Positions 25,098 through 33,388 of a stretch of 64,000 nt of DNA are shown here, piece after piece. The stretch is taken from the NCBI GenBank assembly GCA_036382775.1, contig DASVHD010000012.1:21458-85457 (forward strand). Direction: 5' to 3'. The notes under the pieces are model-generated. The model was not told where the DNA came from and did no database searches. It saw only the letters and a list, made by a program, of their open reading frames with translations. Position 1 is the stretch's first letter. Each line of letters begins with the position of its first letter. The translations under genes and the position numbers were made by a program. Origin of the DNA: a bacterium (lineage in GTDB: Bacteria > Hydrothermota > Tepidihabitantia > SM23-42 > JAOAFX01).

Positions 25098-26108
25098 ATG
25101 AAAAAATATATATTTCTGATTACGTTCTCGATCACGGTTTCTATCTGTACAGCCCAGATCCTGGGTCCGGGTACCACTGCCTATACGTTCTTAAAACTAG
25201 GCGTCGGCGTCAGGCCGGTCGCCATGGGCAACGCCTTTACCGCGATCAGCGACGATGGCAACGCCGTGTTCTGGAACCCGGCCGGATTGGGTCTCATCCA
25301 GAGCTACTACGTCTCGGGCATGGCCATGAACCATCTGACTTACTGGAATTATTATAACCTTACTTCGGCGATCATGCTGGGCAAAAAAGCCGGCGGGCTC
25401 GGCATCGGCCTGGCATATATTAGCGCTTATGATACCGAGTACGACGAATTCGGCGAGATGGGTAATGATTTCAGAAATTCGGATATGCTGCTCAACGTCG
25501 GTTACGGGAACGCCATCGGCCGGAAACGGCAGGTGGCATTCGGCGCCAGTGTCAAGATCCTGCGCAGCCAGCTATATCACTACAGCTCATACGGCTTGCT
25601 GGCGGACGGCGGGATCGTGCTTAACCCGGTGAAGTACATATATTTGGGTTCGGTCGTCAAGCATTTCGGCGCAAAAACCAATTACCTTGAGATGTGGGAA
25701 TATGCGCCCGTGAACTTCCGACAGGGGATCGCTTTCAAGCTGCCGTTCCGCTTGAATCACTTCCTGGTGAGCATGGATTATTCATTATACCCCGATGTCA
25801 ACCCGACTTTATCGGTCGGCGCCGAACTGCATATTCGGGAACCCAAGATCCTGCCCACGGCTACCAAGGCGGTATTTGGTCAGGACGCGAAAATTTCCGG
25901 ATTTTCCTTGATGGCTGGCTATCAGTCGGGGTATCAGTCAATGGGCTGGTCGGGATTGTCGTTTGGTTTTTCGCTTGAGATAATGATGCTGGAGGCGCTG
26001 TATCTCGATATAGGAGGAGTATTTCTCTCATACGGGTATCTAGGCAATTCGGAACGGATCGGCATTGGATTAAATTACGCGCCCACCGCAAAGGGGTCCA
26101 AGAAGTAG
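25098..26108 (+). CDS. PorV/PorQ-family outer-membrane protein
   Basis: 336 residues from the ATG at 25098; an in-frame TTG four codons upstream is less likely. Signal peptide MKKYIFLITFSITVSICTAQ, then the family hallmark (FLKLGVGVRPVAMGNAFTAISDDGNAVFWNPAGLG) and a FadL-like barrel. PorV shuttles T9SS substrates to the surface in Bacteroidota, but many homologues in other phyla have no proven T9SS role. A T9SS-type tail occurs on a protein at 49758-51026. Its last 248 bp lie antisense to the GH-like gene. Confidence 0.88.
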   Translation: MKKYIFLITFSITVSICTAQILGPGTTAYTFLKLGVGVRPVAMGNAFTAISDDGNAVFWNPAGLGLIQSYYVSGMAMNHLTYWNYYNLTSAIMLGKKAGGLGIGLAYISAYDTEYDEFGEMGNDFRNSDMLLNVGYGNAIGRKRQVAFGASVKILRSQLYHYSSYGLLADGGIVLNPVKYIYLGSVVKHFGAKTNYLEMWEYAPVNFRQGIAFKLPFRLNHFLVSMDYSLYPDVNPTLSVGAELHIREPKILPTATKAVFGQDAKISGFSLMAGYQSGYQSMGWSGLSFGFSLEIMMLEALYLDIGGVFLSYGYLGNSERIGIGLNYAPTAKGSKK

Positions 26109-27084
26109 AGTAGTTGCTTGCCGCATTCCAGATTAAAAAACCATCTGCGTACGAACCCAGCAGGCCGTTCATTTGCGCCGAGATATATTCGTGACCGTAA
26201 TCCTCGGCAAAAAGGTCAAAGCCCTGAACGAACGGGATGACCTTGACCGATAACGGCACTTTGACGAACGCCTCTCTCACCGAATCATAATAGATCCAGT
26301 AATTCCGCCAGTATTCGCTGACCTCCTTTAAAAATTTTGGGTGGAAATGCGACGGATACAGCATCGGGTAGAATACATCGGCGTATTCGCTCAGCGTATA
26401 TATGTACTGACCGATGCTGGTGATCTCGTACCAGACAGCATAGCCGTATATGCACATGCCGATCTCCACGCCGGGCGCCATCTTGCGGATCTTTTTCAGC
26501 AAGCTGATGATCGGCTTGGAGCGCGGTCCCTTGACATTGGCAAGCTGGATCGCCTTGATATTCCCGTCGGTGGGGAACCGAATGTAATCAAGCGCGATGG
26601 ATCTTATGCCGTGCTGGTCGAGTTCCTTGATCACGCTTACCAGGTAGTCGTTCACGCTGTCAACATAGGGGTTGACCCATGAACTGCCGGTGTTGTCCTT
26701 CCAGATCCTGCCCCGTGAATTCATCATGCCGAACTTATGATACTTGGCAAGATAATTATCCCGGTAGCAGACCACGCGGGCGATCACCTTGATCCCATGC
26801 CGCTGCGCCCGCGCGACCAGGGAATCAAGGTCGATGTACTTTTTCACGGCTTTAATCTTCTTTGCCAGTTCCAGGTCCGTATCATAGCAAAGGTAGCCAT
26901 AGTCGCTTTTGAGGTCGACCACGATCGCATTAATAAAGCCTGAATCCGCCCGGGCATAAACGCCCTCCATGTAATCGCGGCGGCACGCCTTCCAGGGATT
27001 TATGTAGATCCCCCGGATCAGGCTGTCGGGGTCGTTATAACCGCTAAGAACGCCTAAGAGGACACTCAGTACATACAGGGTCAT
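25861..27084 (-). CDS. Putative glycoside hydrolase (DUF4015-like), with run-on C-terminus
   Basis: 407 residues from the ATG at 27084, chosen for its signal peptide (MTLYVLSVLLGVLSG); a longer frame lies inside the upstream gene. A TIM-barrel-like domain has IRGIYINPWKA, NAIVVDLKSDYGY, RIWKDNTGSSWVNPY, IRSIALDYIRFPTDG, YPMLYPSHF and DGFLIWNAASNYS, as in the DUF4015 putative glycoside hydrolases; the Asp in ALDYIRFP is a candidate catalytic residue. The last 60-70 residues past STSWTPLRWARNL are antisense to the PorV gene, Pro/Thr-rich and unlike the family, as if the original stop was lost. It overlaps the nuclease gene by 41 bp. Confidence 0.82.
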   Translation of the reverse strand: MTLYVLSVLLGVLSGYNDPDSLIRGIYINPWKACRRDYMEGVYARADSGFINAIVVDLKSDYGYLCYDTDLELAKKIKAVKKYIDLDSLVARAQRHGIKVIARVVCYRDNYLAKYHKFGMMNSRGRIWKDNTGSSWVNPYVDSVNDYLVSVIKELDQHGIRSIALDYIRFPTDGNIKAIQLANVKGPRSKPIISLLKKIRKMAPGVEIGMCIYGYAVWYEITSIGQYIYTLSEYADVFYPMLYPSHFHPKFLKEVSEYWRNYWIYYDSVREAFVKVPLSVKVIPFVQGFDLFAEDYGHEYISAQMNGLLGSYADGFLIWNAASNYSTSWTPLRWARNLIQCRSVPNCLDTRMREILLLYRDTAPPASLSQAKNQTTIPTSPLTDTPTDSQPSRKIRKFSRPDQIPPW

Positions 27085-27700
27085 GTTTCTTGCAGTAGGT
27101 TTTCCCCACCCGAACAAGCAGGGCGTGATATTCATTATAAAAACGGGAGACGGGCTTAAAACACCGGTTGAACAACGCCTGCATATTGTCATAAGTCATC
27201 GCTGCGTTCGCAATCCTGTGCCGCGATAGTATCCTCCTGGTGTAGGCATCGATCACAAAAACCGGCCGGTTGAGGGCATACAGGAGCATGGAATCGGCGG
27301 TTTCGGGTCCGATCCCCCAGACATTCAGAAGTTCTTTACGGATAACGCCGGTCGGCCTTCGCTTGAGCCGTCGTAAATCGCCGCGGTAACGGGAAAGAAA
27401 ATATTTCAGGAAGGCAGTCAGCTTTTTCACTTTTTGCCTGTAAAAGCCGGATGGTTTGATCAGCGCCGGCAAGCGGCGCCTGTTCAAGTACATCCTTTCC
27501 GGATTCATCAAGCGTGCTTTCTTTAAGTTGGTGATAGCTTGTTCCACATTCCGCCAGTTCGTGTTCTGTGTCAGGACCGCGCCGACCATGACCTCGAAGC
27601 GACTTTCTGCGGGCCACCAGCGCTGCGGGCCGAAACGCTCATACAGCCGTGGATATGCGGTGCGCACGAAAATCCTTGCTGATGGTGAAAATCTTGACAC
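27044..27700 (-). CDS. Endonuclease III-like HhH-GPD DNA glycosylase
   Basis: 218 residues. Helix-hairpin-helix LLNVWGIGPETADSMLLYAL, the catalytic Asp in FVIDAYTRRIL, and LTQNTNWRNVEQAI mark the family. The hairpin has Glu (GIGPETAD) where endonuclease III has its lyase lysine (GRKTA), implying a monofunctional glycosylase. The iron-sulphur loop shows only three cysteines (C-x6-C-x2-C) before the chain ends PLRRS, so the fourth ligand is missing. It lies 23 bp after the lipoprotein gene in the same operon. Confidence 0.88.
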   Translation of the reverse strand: MSRFSPSARIFVRTAYPRLYERFGPQRWWPAESRFEVMVGAVLTQNTNWRNVEQAITNLKKARLMNPERMYLNRRRLPALIKPSGFYRQKVKKLTAFLKYFLSRYRGDLRRLKRRPTGVIRKELLNVWGIGPETADSMLLYALNRPVFVIDAYTRRILSRHRIANAAMTYDNMQALFNRCFKPVSRFYNEYHALLVRVGKTYCKKHDPVCTECPLRRS

Positions 27701-27723
27701 TGGGTTGCGGATACCTGGTGTAC

Positions 27724-28407
27724 CTAATACAACTGATAATCGCTTAGGTTGAAGTCGCCCTCGTCATCGATGAACCGTACGAGCCCGATCCCGGGCGCGT
27801 AATATTCCTCGACTGAACTCGTACTGGCGATCGTCGTGTCGGGCGCAATGATAGTTTCTCTGGTATTGATGATTATTTTGTAAATATTACCGTACAGGCT
27901 ATTATCCTCGTACTCGGAAACCAATCCATCGATCCGGCACTTTCCCTGGATAAAAACGCCGCCGACATTCACCGAATCACTCATCGAATCCGCATAAATA
28001 CTGCCCTGGACCATAGGCAGCTTGATCCTGGTCAGAAACGACCGCGCGACAATATAATCATCGCCCCCGAAATCATAGATCAGTTCCTTGTATTCGCGGA
28101 CCGCCCGTTCATCCCTGACAATATAGTGCACTACGCCGGAATAACTCACCGGGTAACAATCCGTGTTCATCAGGGATGTCAGACTTTCAACTTCCACGTA
28201 AACCTGGTGCGGCTCATAGATGTTATCATCCGAATACCGCCACCAACTGCCGGTTTCAATGGGGAAATAGTCGCTGGCTGCGCGCTCAATGATCCGGTTA
28301 TCGCAGGAAATAAAGACCGCTGCGACAATCGCCCACCAGAACAATAAATCCTTTCTTTGCGGTCTCTGCGCTTTATATTTCTGCGGTCTCCGCGTTTTAG
28401 AGTTCAT
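27724..28407 (-). CDS. Hypothetical lipoprotein with repeat-derived N-terminus
   Basis: 227 residues as annotated. The lipobox-like VFISC (Cys near residue 35) is preceded by a hydrophobic stretch LLFWWAIVAAVF. The first 20 residues (MNSKTRRPQKYKAQRPQRKD) come from a tandem GCGGAGACCGCAG / GCAGAGACCGCAA repeat. An alternative TTG start right before FWWAIVAA would give a normal lipoprotein signal. The mature part is beta-rich and unrecognised (FPIETGSWWRYSD near its start). It overlaps the preceding barrel-like gene by 11 bp. Confidence 0.65.
   Translation of the reverse strand: MNSKTRRPQKYKAQRPQRKDLLFWWAIVAAVFISCDNRIIERAASDYFPIETGSWWRYSDDNIYEPHQVYVEVESLTSLMNTDCYPVSYSGVVHYIVRDERAVREYKELIYDFGGDDYIVARSFLTRIKLPMVQGSIYADSMSDSVNVGGVFIQGKCRIDGLVSEYEDNSLYGNIYKIIINTRETIIAPDTTIASTSSVEEYYAPGIGLVRFIDDEGDFNLSDYQLY
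28338..28392. repeat. Tandem GCAGAGACCGC-type repeat overlapping a gene start
   Basis: On the minus strand the words GCGGAGACCGCAGAAA and GCAGAGACCGCAAAG occur in tandem about 25 bp apart, separated by TATAAAGC. Such strings occur as dispersed intergenic repeats in many genomes (recalled, not searched). Here they supply the first codons of the lipoprotein. Confidence 0.55.
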
Positions 28408-28855
28408 ATAAGATCCTTAGTTTAAACGTGAAAAACCCACCTTGGGCAGCGAGATCAGAGACGCCCTCATAGCAGAATTTTGGATATATATGCAGGGATT
28501 CGTAACGGAATTTTATCATTAAGCCCAAACCATAGCCCAGGGTATATCCACTTTCCGCCGCCTGATCGAGCTTACGCTGGCCGTAGTCAAATCCGGCATC
28601 CAGTACCGGTGAGATCCGCCAGTTATCTTTGTGCAGACCTAACCTTGCTCCATAACTGGTGAACGAATAACCGGGATTTTCCCCGGGGATAAAAGAACCC
28701 TGTAATGCCATGGATAAAGCGAGATCATGGGTCTGACCCGAAACTACCGCGTCGATCACCGAACCGGTTGCGAGATCATCGAACCCCAGGACCGGCGCTT
28801 GCATGCCGCCTTCGATGCCGATGGAAAGACTGAACATCAAGTACGTATACAACAT
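28397..28855 (-). CDS. Small beta-barrel-like envelope protein
   Basis: 152 residues with a weak N-terminal hydrophobic segment, then Gly/aromatic-rich alternating strands (FTSYGARLGLHKDNWRISPVLDAGFDYG, TLGYGLGLMIKFRYESLHIYPKF) and a final FTFKLRILYEL, as in 8-stranded outer-membrane barrels. It heads a minus-strand operon of lipoprotein, glycosylase and GH-like genes. The promoter ends 5 nt before the ATG. Confidence 0.6.
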   Translation of the reverse strand: MLYTYLMFSLSIGIEGGMQAPVLGFDDLATGSVIDAVVSGQTHDLALSMALQGSFIPGENPGYSFTSYGARLGLHKDNWRISPVLDAGFDYGQRKLDQAAESGYTLGYGLGLMIKFRYESLHIYPKFCYEGVSDLAAQGGFFTFKLRILYEL

Positions 28856-28860
28856 GAGAT

Positions 28861-28888
28861 ATTGTACTAAATAATTTCTTTATGTCAA
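28861..28888 (-). promoter_or_regulatory. Sigma-70 promoter, leaderless type
   Basis: Minus strand: -35 TTGACA (28883-28888), 16-bp spacer, -10 TACAAT (28861-28866), 5 nt to the ATG at 28855; no Shine-Dalgarno. Confidence 0.8.
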
Positions 28889-28907
28889 GTGACGACCGGA
28901 TAAACGG

Positions 28908-29996
28908 TCACTCGAATTTCCGCACGAAGCTCATGCCCGGCAGCTGTTTGATCAGACCCTTGATCTCAAGTCTGAGCAGGACCCCAAGGAGCTGGGGCGT
29001 GGATATCCGCAGTTGATCCGACAATTCATCGAGGATAACGGGATCGCAGGATAATGCATCCCAGACGTTTTTTTCGTCCGGCGCCAGTTCTACTTCCCGT
29101 ATTTCACGTTCCTGTCTGGTATATTTTATGCCCAGGGCTTCCATGACTTCATCGGCCGATGTCACGGGTGTGGCGCCGTCCTTTATCAGTCGGTTTGTGC
29201 CCTGAGAGGTTTTCGCATAGATATTACCCGGTATCGCGAAGACATCTTTGTTCTGGTCCAAAGCCCAGCTGACCGTGTTCATGACCCCGGACTTCTCCTT
29301 GGCCTCGATAGCCACGATCCCCTTTGACAGGCCGGATATGATCCGGTTGCGCTTGGGAAAGTTCTGCGCCAGCGGCGGGGTGCCGATGTTGAACTCTGAA
29401 ATGACCGCGCCGTGCTTGATGATCTCCGCCATTAGATCCCTGTTCTCGGGCGGATAGACGGTGTCCAATCCGCAGCCCAGCACGGCAATGGTCCGTCCTT
29501 TGGCGCGGAGCGCGCCCCAGTGGGCCGCGGTATCGATTCCGCGCGCCATCCCGCTCACCACGCTCACGCCGGATCCGGCAAAGTCACGGGCGAAAGTTTC
29601 AGCGATGTTTTTGCCGTACACTGTGGCGCCGCGCGTGCCGATGATCGCGACCGCCACTGCATCATCGGGCAGGATATTTCCGCGAACGAAAAGCACGGGC
29701 GGGAAGTAATCGACCGCCTTCAGCCATTGCGGATAATCATCCGCGTAGTACGGGACCGCCCGGATATCGAGCTGTTCCAGCGTTTTGTATTTTTCCAAAA
29801 TCTCGTTGTCCGTCTTGAGCGATGCTATGGACCGCGCGATCTCTTCGCCCACCACCTCGGCGCAGAGCGCGGGTGGAGACTGCAGGATACCCTGGGGTGT
29901 TTTAAACCGCTCCAGCAGGGCGAGCATCCTCGTTTCGTTAAGCCTGGCCATCGACATGAGGAGTACAAAATCCCGGCTTTCGTTTGGATCAGTCAT
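28908..29996 (-). CDS. dprA: DNA-processing protein DprA
   Basis: 362 residues. DprA loads RecA on incoming single-stranded DNA during transformation. The Rossmann-like core has AIIGTRGATVYGKNIAE, SGMARGIDTAAHWGAL, AVLGCGLDTVYPPENR, ISEFNIGTPPLAQNFPKRNRIISGLS and PGNIYAKTSQGTNRLIKDGA. An N-terminal SAM-like region and a C-terminal winged-helix (DELSDQLRISTPQLLGVLLRLEIKGLIKQLPG) complete it. The start overlaps the HEAT-protein stop by 8 bp. Confidence 0.96.
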   Translation of the reverse strand: MTDPNESRDFVLLMSMARLNETRMLALLERFKTPQGILQSPPALCAEVVGEEIARSIASLKTDNEILEKYKTLEQLDIRAVPYYADDYPQWLKAVDYFPPVLFVRGNILPDDAVAVAIIGTRGATVYGKNIAETFARDFAGSGVSVVSGMARGIDTAAHWGALRAKGRTIAVLGCGLDTVYPPENRDLMAEIIKHGAVISEFNIGTPPLAQNFPKRNRIISGLSKGIVAIEAKEKSGVMNTVSWALDQNKDVFAIPGNIYAKTSQGTNRLIKDGATPVTSADEVMEALGIKYTRQEREIREVELAPDEKNVWDALSCDPVILDELSDQLRISTPQLLGVLLRLEIKGLIKQLPGMSFVRKFE

Positions 29997-30576
29997 TTAT
30001 TTTTTCCGGGTACCGTGCATGATAGCGTTCCGAACCACGCGGTTGCAATGCCGGCATTTCCACGATCTCGCTTACGGTCTGGGCCAGACCGGGCTCGGCG
30101 CTTTGCAGTACATCCATGATCACGGCGCGGTCTGAGCCATCCTTTATACCCTCCGCGATCCGCCAGGCAGATCCCTGCGGATCTTTCAGCACGATCTTGA
30201 CCAGCGCGATCCTTGCTTCCTTGGCCACGGTCGGGTTGTCATCTTTCAGAACAAGTTTCAGAATCGGCGGCAACGCCGCGGGATCGCCGATCTCACCAAG
30301 GCTCAAACAGGCCGCTGCCCGGGTGAACCAGTAACCCTTGGAGCACAACCGCATCAGGCGCGGCATGACTTTGGTGCCCAGCCTGGCAAGCTCATGGGCG
30401 CTCTTTTCCCTAAGGCACCAGGAACCGTTTTCCAGCACTTTGAGCAGGATCTTGGTCCGGTCGATCTCATTAAGGTCGTTAAGTTTGCTGAATACTCTTA
30501 GCTTTTTGCTCATTTCCGTATTCTTGAGCAGCTTGAGGATCGTTTCCTTGTCCGGCTTAAGCGTGATCTTCATCAT
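29989..30576 (-). CDS. HEAT-repeat protein
   Basis: 195 residues, no signal peptide, with HEAT-like helices (KSAHELARLGTKVMPRLMRLCSKG, RAAACLSLGEIGDPAALPPILKLVLKDDNPTVAKEARIALVKI). It lies between obg (28 bp upstream) and dprA (8-bp overlap), so it belongs to that operon. A distant relative of the larger HEAT protein at 20291-22336; function unknown. Confidence 0.8.
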   Translation of the reverse strand: MMKITLKPDKETILKLLKNTEMSKKLRVFSKLNDLNEIDRTKILLKVLENGSWCLREKSAHELARLGTKVMPRLMRLCSKGYWFTRAAACLSLGEIGDPAALPPILKLVLKDDNPTVAKEARIALVKIVLKDPQGSAWRIAEGIKDGSDRAVIMDVLQSAEPGLAQTVSEIVEMPALQPRGSERYHARYPEKIND

Positions 30577-30604
30577 GTACCATCGGCCTTGGGATCTTTT
30601 CCCG

Positions 30605-31552
30605 CTACGCCGGCATCAGATAGCCGATCAGCGTTTCCAGCCCCTGACGCTTCAGGGCGGAGATGAAACAGTTTTTTTCCTTGATCACAAAATCCGGCAA
30701 TTTGTCCAGCAGGTCAATTTTGTTAAAAACCACCAGTCTTGGTTTTTCTACCAGGCGCTTGTCATAACGACGAAACTCATCCAGCAGGCCGCGGTACTGC
30801 GCCATTGGGTCGGGCGCCGAAACATCGATCAGGATGATCAGCTTTTTGGTGCGCTCGATGTGCCGGAGGAAGGTCAACCCCAATCCTTTGCCGGCATGCG
30901 CGCCTTCGATAATGCCGGGCATGTCCGCAAGGACAACGCTCTGCAGTCCCTGCTTTAAAACACCCAGGTTCGGCGTCAGGGTGGTGAATGGATAAGCCGC
31001 GATGCCGGGCTGCGCGTTGGTGATGGCTTTTAGGAGGGTTGATTTTCCCGCATTGGGAAAACCGACAATGCCAATGTCCGATATGATCTTGAGCTCGATC
31101 CGGTATTCGTGTTTCTCTCCTGGTTCGCCGGGTTCGGCAATACGCGGCGCCTTATTATACGATGAAGCGAAACTGCTGTTCCCGCGGCCGCCTTTACCGC
31201 CGCGCGCCACCAGTAACTGGTCGTGCTCGGTCAGGATCTCACCCGCGGCCTTCTCCCCCTCGTATACGACGATACCCAACGGTACCTTGATGCGGGCGTC
31301 GTCCCCGTTCCTTCCATGCATGCCCTTGCCCTTGCCGTGCAGGCCGCGGCCGGCCCGGTAATGCGGCCGCAGTTTAAAATCGTATAAGGTCTGGAGGGAC
31401 CTGGTTCCAATTAGAAAGACCGAACCGCCGTTACCACCATGACCGCCGTCCGGACCGCCCCGCGGCACGAATTTCTCGCGGCGGAACGACACGCAGCCGT
31501 TCCCTCCGGCACCGCCCTCGACTATTATTTTGGCTTCGTCAACGAACTTCAT
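30605..31552 (-). CDS. obg: GTPase Obg (without C-terminal OCT domain)
   Basis: 315 residues. The glycine-rich OBG fold (GGAGGNGCVSFRREKFVPRGGPDGGHGGNGG) is followed by a GTPase with G1 GFPNAGKST, G2 FTT, G3 DMPG, G4 NKID and G5 SAL. It ends right after the G domain, lacking the OCT extension found in some orthologues. Role: late 50S ribosome assembly. The promoter sits 6 nt before the ATG. Confidence 0.96.
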   Translation of the reverse strand: MKFVDEAKIIVEGGAGGNGCVSFRREKFVPRGGPDGGHGGNGGSVFLIGTRSLQTLYDFKLRPHYRAGRGLHGKGKGMHGRNGDDARIKVPLGIVVYEGEKAAGEILTEHDQLLVARGGKGGRGNSSFASSYNKAPRIAEPGEPGEKHEYRIELKIISDIGIVGFPNAGKSTLLKAITNAQPGIAAYPFTTLTPNLGVLKQGLQSVVLADMPGIIEGAHAGKGLGLTFLRHIERTKKLIILIDVSAPDPMAQYRGLLDEFRRYDKRLVEKPRLVVFNKIDLLDKLPDFVIKEKNCFISALKRQGLETLIGYLMPA

Positions 31553-31558
31553 TGGCAG

Positions 31559-31586
31559 ATTATAACGAATATCAGGGTAGTGTCAA
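31559..31586 (-). promoter_or_regulatory. Sigma-70 promoter of obg, leaderless type
   Basis: Minus strand: -35 TTGACA (31581-31586), 16-bp spacer, -10 TATAAT (31559-31564), 6 nt to the ATG at 31552. Both hexamers are perfect and there is no Shine-Dalgarno. Confidence 0.85.
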
Positions 31587-31687
31587 GAAATCGCAGTCAG
31601 CGTTGTTTATTTCTTTTTGCCTGGACATGGAAAATTCAACATTTTATGGCAGGGCGGAATATGGAGAAATCGTCAGATTGTCGTGGC

Positions 31688-32878
31688 TTACTTTTTTTTA
31701 CCCAGCAGCGCAAACAGCAGCACCGCGGACATGAACGAAAGCGCGGCGCCGACGAGCAGCGCATGGCTGAACCCGACTTTCTGCCAGAGTAGACCCATGA
31801 GCAGGTTGGCGGGCAGCAGGGTGACGCCGATGATCGTGTGATACACGCCAAACATAGTACCCCGGACGCCAGCCGGGGTCAGCTCGGCAACGTACGCTTT
31901 CAGGTTGCCTTCGGTCAAACCATAGTACAATCCATATATAACGAATATTATCCAAACACCGGCAGCGTGCTTCGTATACGCGAGCGCGCTATAGCATAAT
32001 GAAAAAACAAGAAAACCCAGGACGATGGTCTTGTTCCTGCCGATGCGGTCGGAAATGACACCGGCCGGGTACGACCACGCGAAATAGGAAATATTAAAGG
32101 CGAGCCAGAGCAGGGGGATATGGATCGCGCTGATGCCGATCTCCTTTGCTCGCAGCAGTAAAAAAGCATCGGATGAATTGCCCAGCGTAAAAAGCACAAT
32201 AATGCAGAAAAATATCCGGAGCTGGCTGTTTACATCTTTTAGAGAAAACGAAAAAGCACGAGCTTGCGTTTCCGGGATCTTTTCCCTGACGCCGAAAATG
32301 ATAATTAAAACCGCGATGATCCCCGGAACCAAAGCCAGGCCGAATAACAGCCGATAGTTCTGAGACGATAACGCCAGGATCAAAAACGCCAGGGTTGGAC
32401 CGAGCGCAGCACCCAGCGTGTCCAATGCGCGGTGGAAGCCAAACGCCCTGCCCAGGTATTCTTTACTCGAGGAGTCGGCGATCAAAGCATCCCGTGGCGC
32501 TGTCCGTATTCCCTTGCCAAAGCGGTCGCCGAAACGGACGACCAGAACGTGCCATCCCTGGGTGGCGAACGCGAGCAGCGGTTTCACGATAGTGGACATG
32601 GTGTAGCCGACGAATATGAAGATCTTCCGCTTGCGGCACCGGTCTGATATATAACCGGAGAACGCTTTCAGCACGCTTGCCGTGGATTCGGCGATCGCTT
32701 CAATGAGCCCGATAAAGACCGGCTGAACCTTGAGGACTTCCTTTAAAAAAATCGGTATCACAGCATATGACATCTCGGTCGAGAGATCCGTAAAAAGGCT
32801 TACCAGCCCCAGACTCAGGATATTCCGGCCCAGCCAGGCAAAATGTTTCTGGGATCTAGAAGGCTGTTCCACGATCAA
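31688..32878 (-). CDS. Major facilitator superfamily transporter
   Basis: 396 residues with about 12 helices. The cytoplasmic loop 2-3 motif appears as SGYISDRCRKRK and its second-half counterpart as AGVISDRIGRNKT. GDRFGKGIRTAPRDALIADSS is characteristic of a group of MFS permeases widespread in uncultured bacteria. The N-terminus has no signal. The substrate is unknown. It starts 3 bp after the small lipoprotein gene and has no clear Shine-Dalgarno, so coupling is likely. Confidence 0.9.
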   Translation of the reverse strand: MIVEQPSRSQKHFAWLGRNILSLGLVSLFTDLSTEMSYAVIPIFLKEVLKVQPVFIGLIEAIAESTASVLKAFSGYISDRCRKRKIFIFVGYTMSTIVKPLLAFATQGWHVLVVRFGDRFGKGIRTAPRDALIADSSSKEYLGRAFGFHRALDTLGAALGPTLAFLILALSSQNYRLLFGLALVPGIIAVLIIIFGVREKIPETQARAFSFSLKDVNSQLRIFFCIIVLFTLGNSSDAFLLLRAKEIGISAIHIPLLWLAFNISYFAWSYPAGVISDRIGRNKTIVLGFLVFSLCYSALAYTKHAAGVWIIFVIYGLYYGLTEGNLKAYVAELTPAGVRGTMFGVYHTIIGVTLLPANLLMGLLWQKVGFSHALLVGAALSFMSAVLLFALLGKKK

Positions 32879-32881
32879 AAA

Positions 32882-33271
32882 CTATGGAGTTATGTAGTAG
32901 TCTATTGTGTCGGTTGGACCGTTTAGGTCAATATACTGATATTGAGAGGTATAGCCCGGATTATCCGTGCTGTCGATCAATATCCAGACGATCTGACTGC
33001 CCTGCATGCTGCTGGTGGCGTAGCATACGCTATCCATTTCGAAGAATCCATGCAACGAATCCGAGCTGTGAGCCGTGATAGTTTCACGGACCCTCATAAT
33101 ATCAGTGTCTTCCGGATCAATATCGCCGATCTTCAGAGTTAGGTCGTTGATCCCGGAGCCATTGGACTCAAGTTTGGCGAACCCATACATGTGGGTCCAG
33201 TACAGTACTTCCTTCTCGGTGCAATTGGTATAGACGCAGACCGCGCAGATCAAAGCAATAAAGTATTTCAT
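32882..33271 (-). CDS. Small hypothetical lipoprotein
   Basis: 129 residues. Signal MKYFIALICAVCVYTNC with lipidation at Cys17; the mature domain is beta-rich and acidic, family not recognised. AGGAGG (33279-33284) lies before the ATG and a consensus promoter further up, so unlike its divergent neighbour it has a leadered mRNA. The MFS transporter follows at once; the lipoprotein may assist it. Confidence 0.7.
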   Translation of the reverse strand: MKYFIALICAVCVYTNCTEKEVLYWTHMYGFAKLESNGSGINDLTLKIGDIDPEDTDIMRVRETITAHSSDSLHGFFEMDSVCYATSSMQGSQIVWILIDSTDNPGYTSQYQYIDLNGPTDTIDYYITP

Positions 33272-33338
33272 CGCTTAACCTCCTAAGGATTTCACATCCT
33301 CGGCATGCCGGACATACATCGTTCAGCTGCCGTAGTTT

Positions 33339-33366
33339 ATTATAGTTACTGCTCTTGAAATGTCAA
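33339..33366 (-). promoter_or_regulatory. Sigma-70 promoter of the lipoprotein-MFS operon
   Basis: Minus strand: -35 TTGACA (33361-33366), 16-bp spacer, -10 TATAAT (33339-33344). Its -35 directly abuts the -35 of the divergent promoter at 33355-33382. Confidence 0.85.
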
Positions 33367-33382
33367 TATTAATTCATATAAT
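33355..33382 (+). promoter_or_regulatory. Sigma-70 promoter, leaderless type
   Basis: -35 TTGAAA (33355-33360), 16-bp spacer, -10 TATAAT (33377-33382), 6 nt to the GTG at 33389. The -35 touches that of the opposite promoter, so the two cannot easily be occupied at once. Confidence 0.8.
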
Positions 33383-33388
33383 ATTTGT

